This document shows, piece after piece, positions 6,088 to 6,210 of a DNA stretch of 6,210 bases (the first letter of the stretch is position 1; every line of letters starts with the position of its first letter). The position numbers and the translations under genes are program-made. The DNA comes from Verrucomicrobiota bacterium (lineage in GTDB: Bacteria; Verrucomicrobiota; Verrucomicrobiia; Methylacidiphilales; Verrucolacustridaceae). The notes beneath the pieces were generated by a model. It was not told the origin of the DNA, did not search any database, and worked only from the letters and a program-made list of their open reading frames with translations. The stretch spans positions 1 through 6,210 of the forward strand of contig RGGS01000087.1 of NCBI GenBank assembly GCA_010024525.1, written 5' to 3'.

Positions 6088-6210
6088 TCAGCGCAAAGCC
6101 AGCGGCGGAGCGAGAATTTCAGACATGACCACCGCCTCGCGAAGATGCGCGCGCACATGCGAGAGGGCCTGACGACGAGGTGCACTCGGATGGGTTTTTT
6201 GCTTCACCTC
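6088..6210 (-). CDS. C-terminal end of an unrecognised protein (5' part outside window)
   Basis: A frame open from the window edge (6210) runs 40 codons to TGA at 6090-6088. It reads EVKQKTHPSAPRRQALSHVR then AHLREAVVMSEILAPPLALR. The basic Pro/Arg stretch followed by an amphipathic helix and a hydrophobic SEILAPPLALR tail looks like a real protein end, and the stop sits nine bases before the aguB ATG, as expected of an operon neighbour. I do not recognise the family. It could equally be a small independent protein whose start is just outside the window. Confidence 0.55.
   Translation of the reverse strand, partial: EVKQKTHPSAPRRQALSHVRAHLREAVVMSEILAPPLALR

Noticed and set aside
1..6210. tRNA/rRNA genes, CRISPR arrays, insertion sequences, prophage or defence genes.
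   Set aside because: Nearly every base is accounted for by the listed genes, and I saw no tandem or direct repeats or transposase-like frames.

Overview
This is a dense stretch of bacterial chromosome with no mobile elements, CRISPR arrays or RNA genes that I can see, and no gene-free stretch longer than about 90 bases. The genes are housekeeping and biosynthetic. A tiny, very basic ribosomal-protein-like gene of the AURKAIP1/COX24 type, next to hisG and a large exported TPR protein, makes me think of the Verrucomicrobiota or a neighbouring PVC/Bacteroidota-type lineage. That assignment is an inference from protein style only. Starts are mostly not preceded by a Shine-Dalgarno sequence.

Plus strand, 1-1522: the 3' part of a fused uroporphyrinogen-III C-methyltransferase/uroporphyrinogen-III synthase gene (cobA-hemD type; its 5' end lies outside the window). 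It overlaps by 4 bases (GTGA) a 113-residue three-repeat TPR protein. Together they point to a haem/sirohaem operon.

Minus strand, 6210-1528: all genes run leftwards. In order of transcription they are the C-terminal 40 codons of an unrecognised protein, aguB (N-carbamoylputrescine amidase), aguA (agmatine deiminase, 4-base TTGA overlap with aguB), an 87-base gap, hisG (long-form ATP phosphoribosyltransferase), a 34-codon bS22/AURKAIP1-like gene, and a large TPR protein with a predicted signal peptide. AguA and AguB carry out consecutive steps from agmatine to putrescine. HisG performs the first step of histidine synthesis. The two convergent groups meet at 1522/1528, where a small hairpin with a T run overlaps the gene ends.

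The most interesting spot is 3050-3174. A complete 34-codon gene for a Lys/Arg-rich ribosomal-type protein lies there. It would be nested in another frame inside the 5' end of the TPR gene if that gene used its only available ATG. A perfect 7-bp inverted repeat sits three bases upstream of the small gene's ATG, between it and hisG. The hydrophobic signal sequence of the TPR protein begins only after the small gene's stop codon. The small gene is therefore almost certainly real, while the true start of the TPR protein is unresolved.
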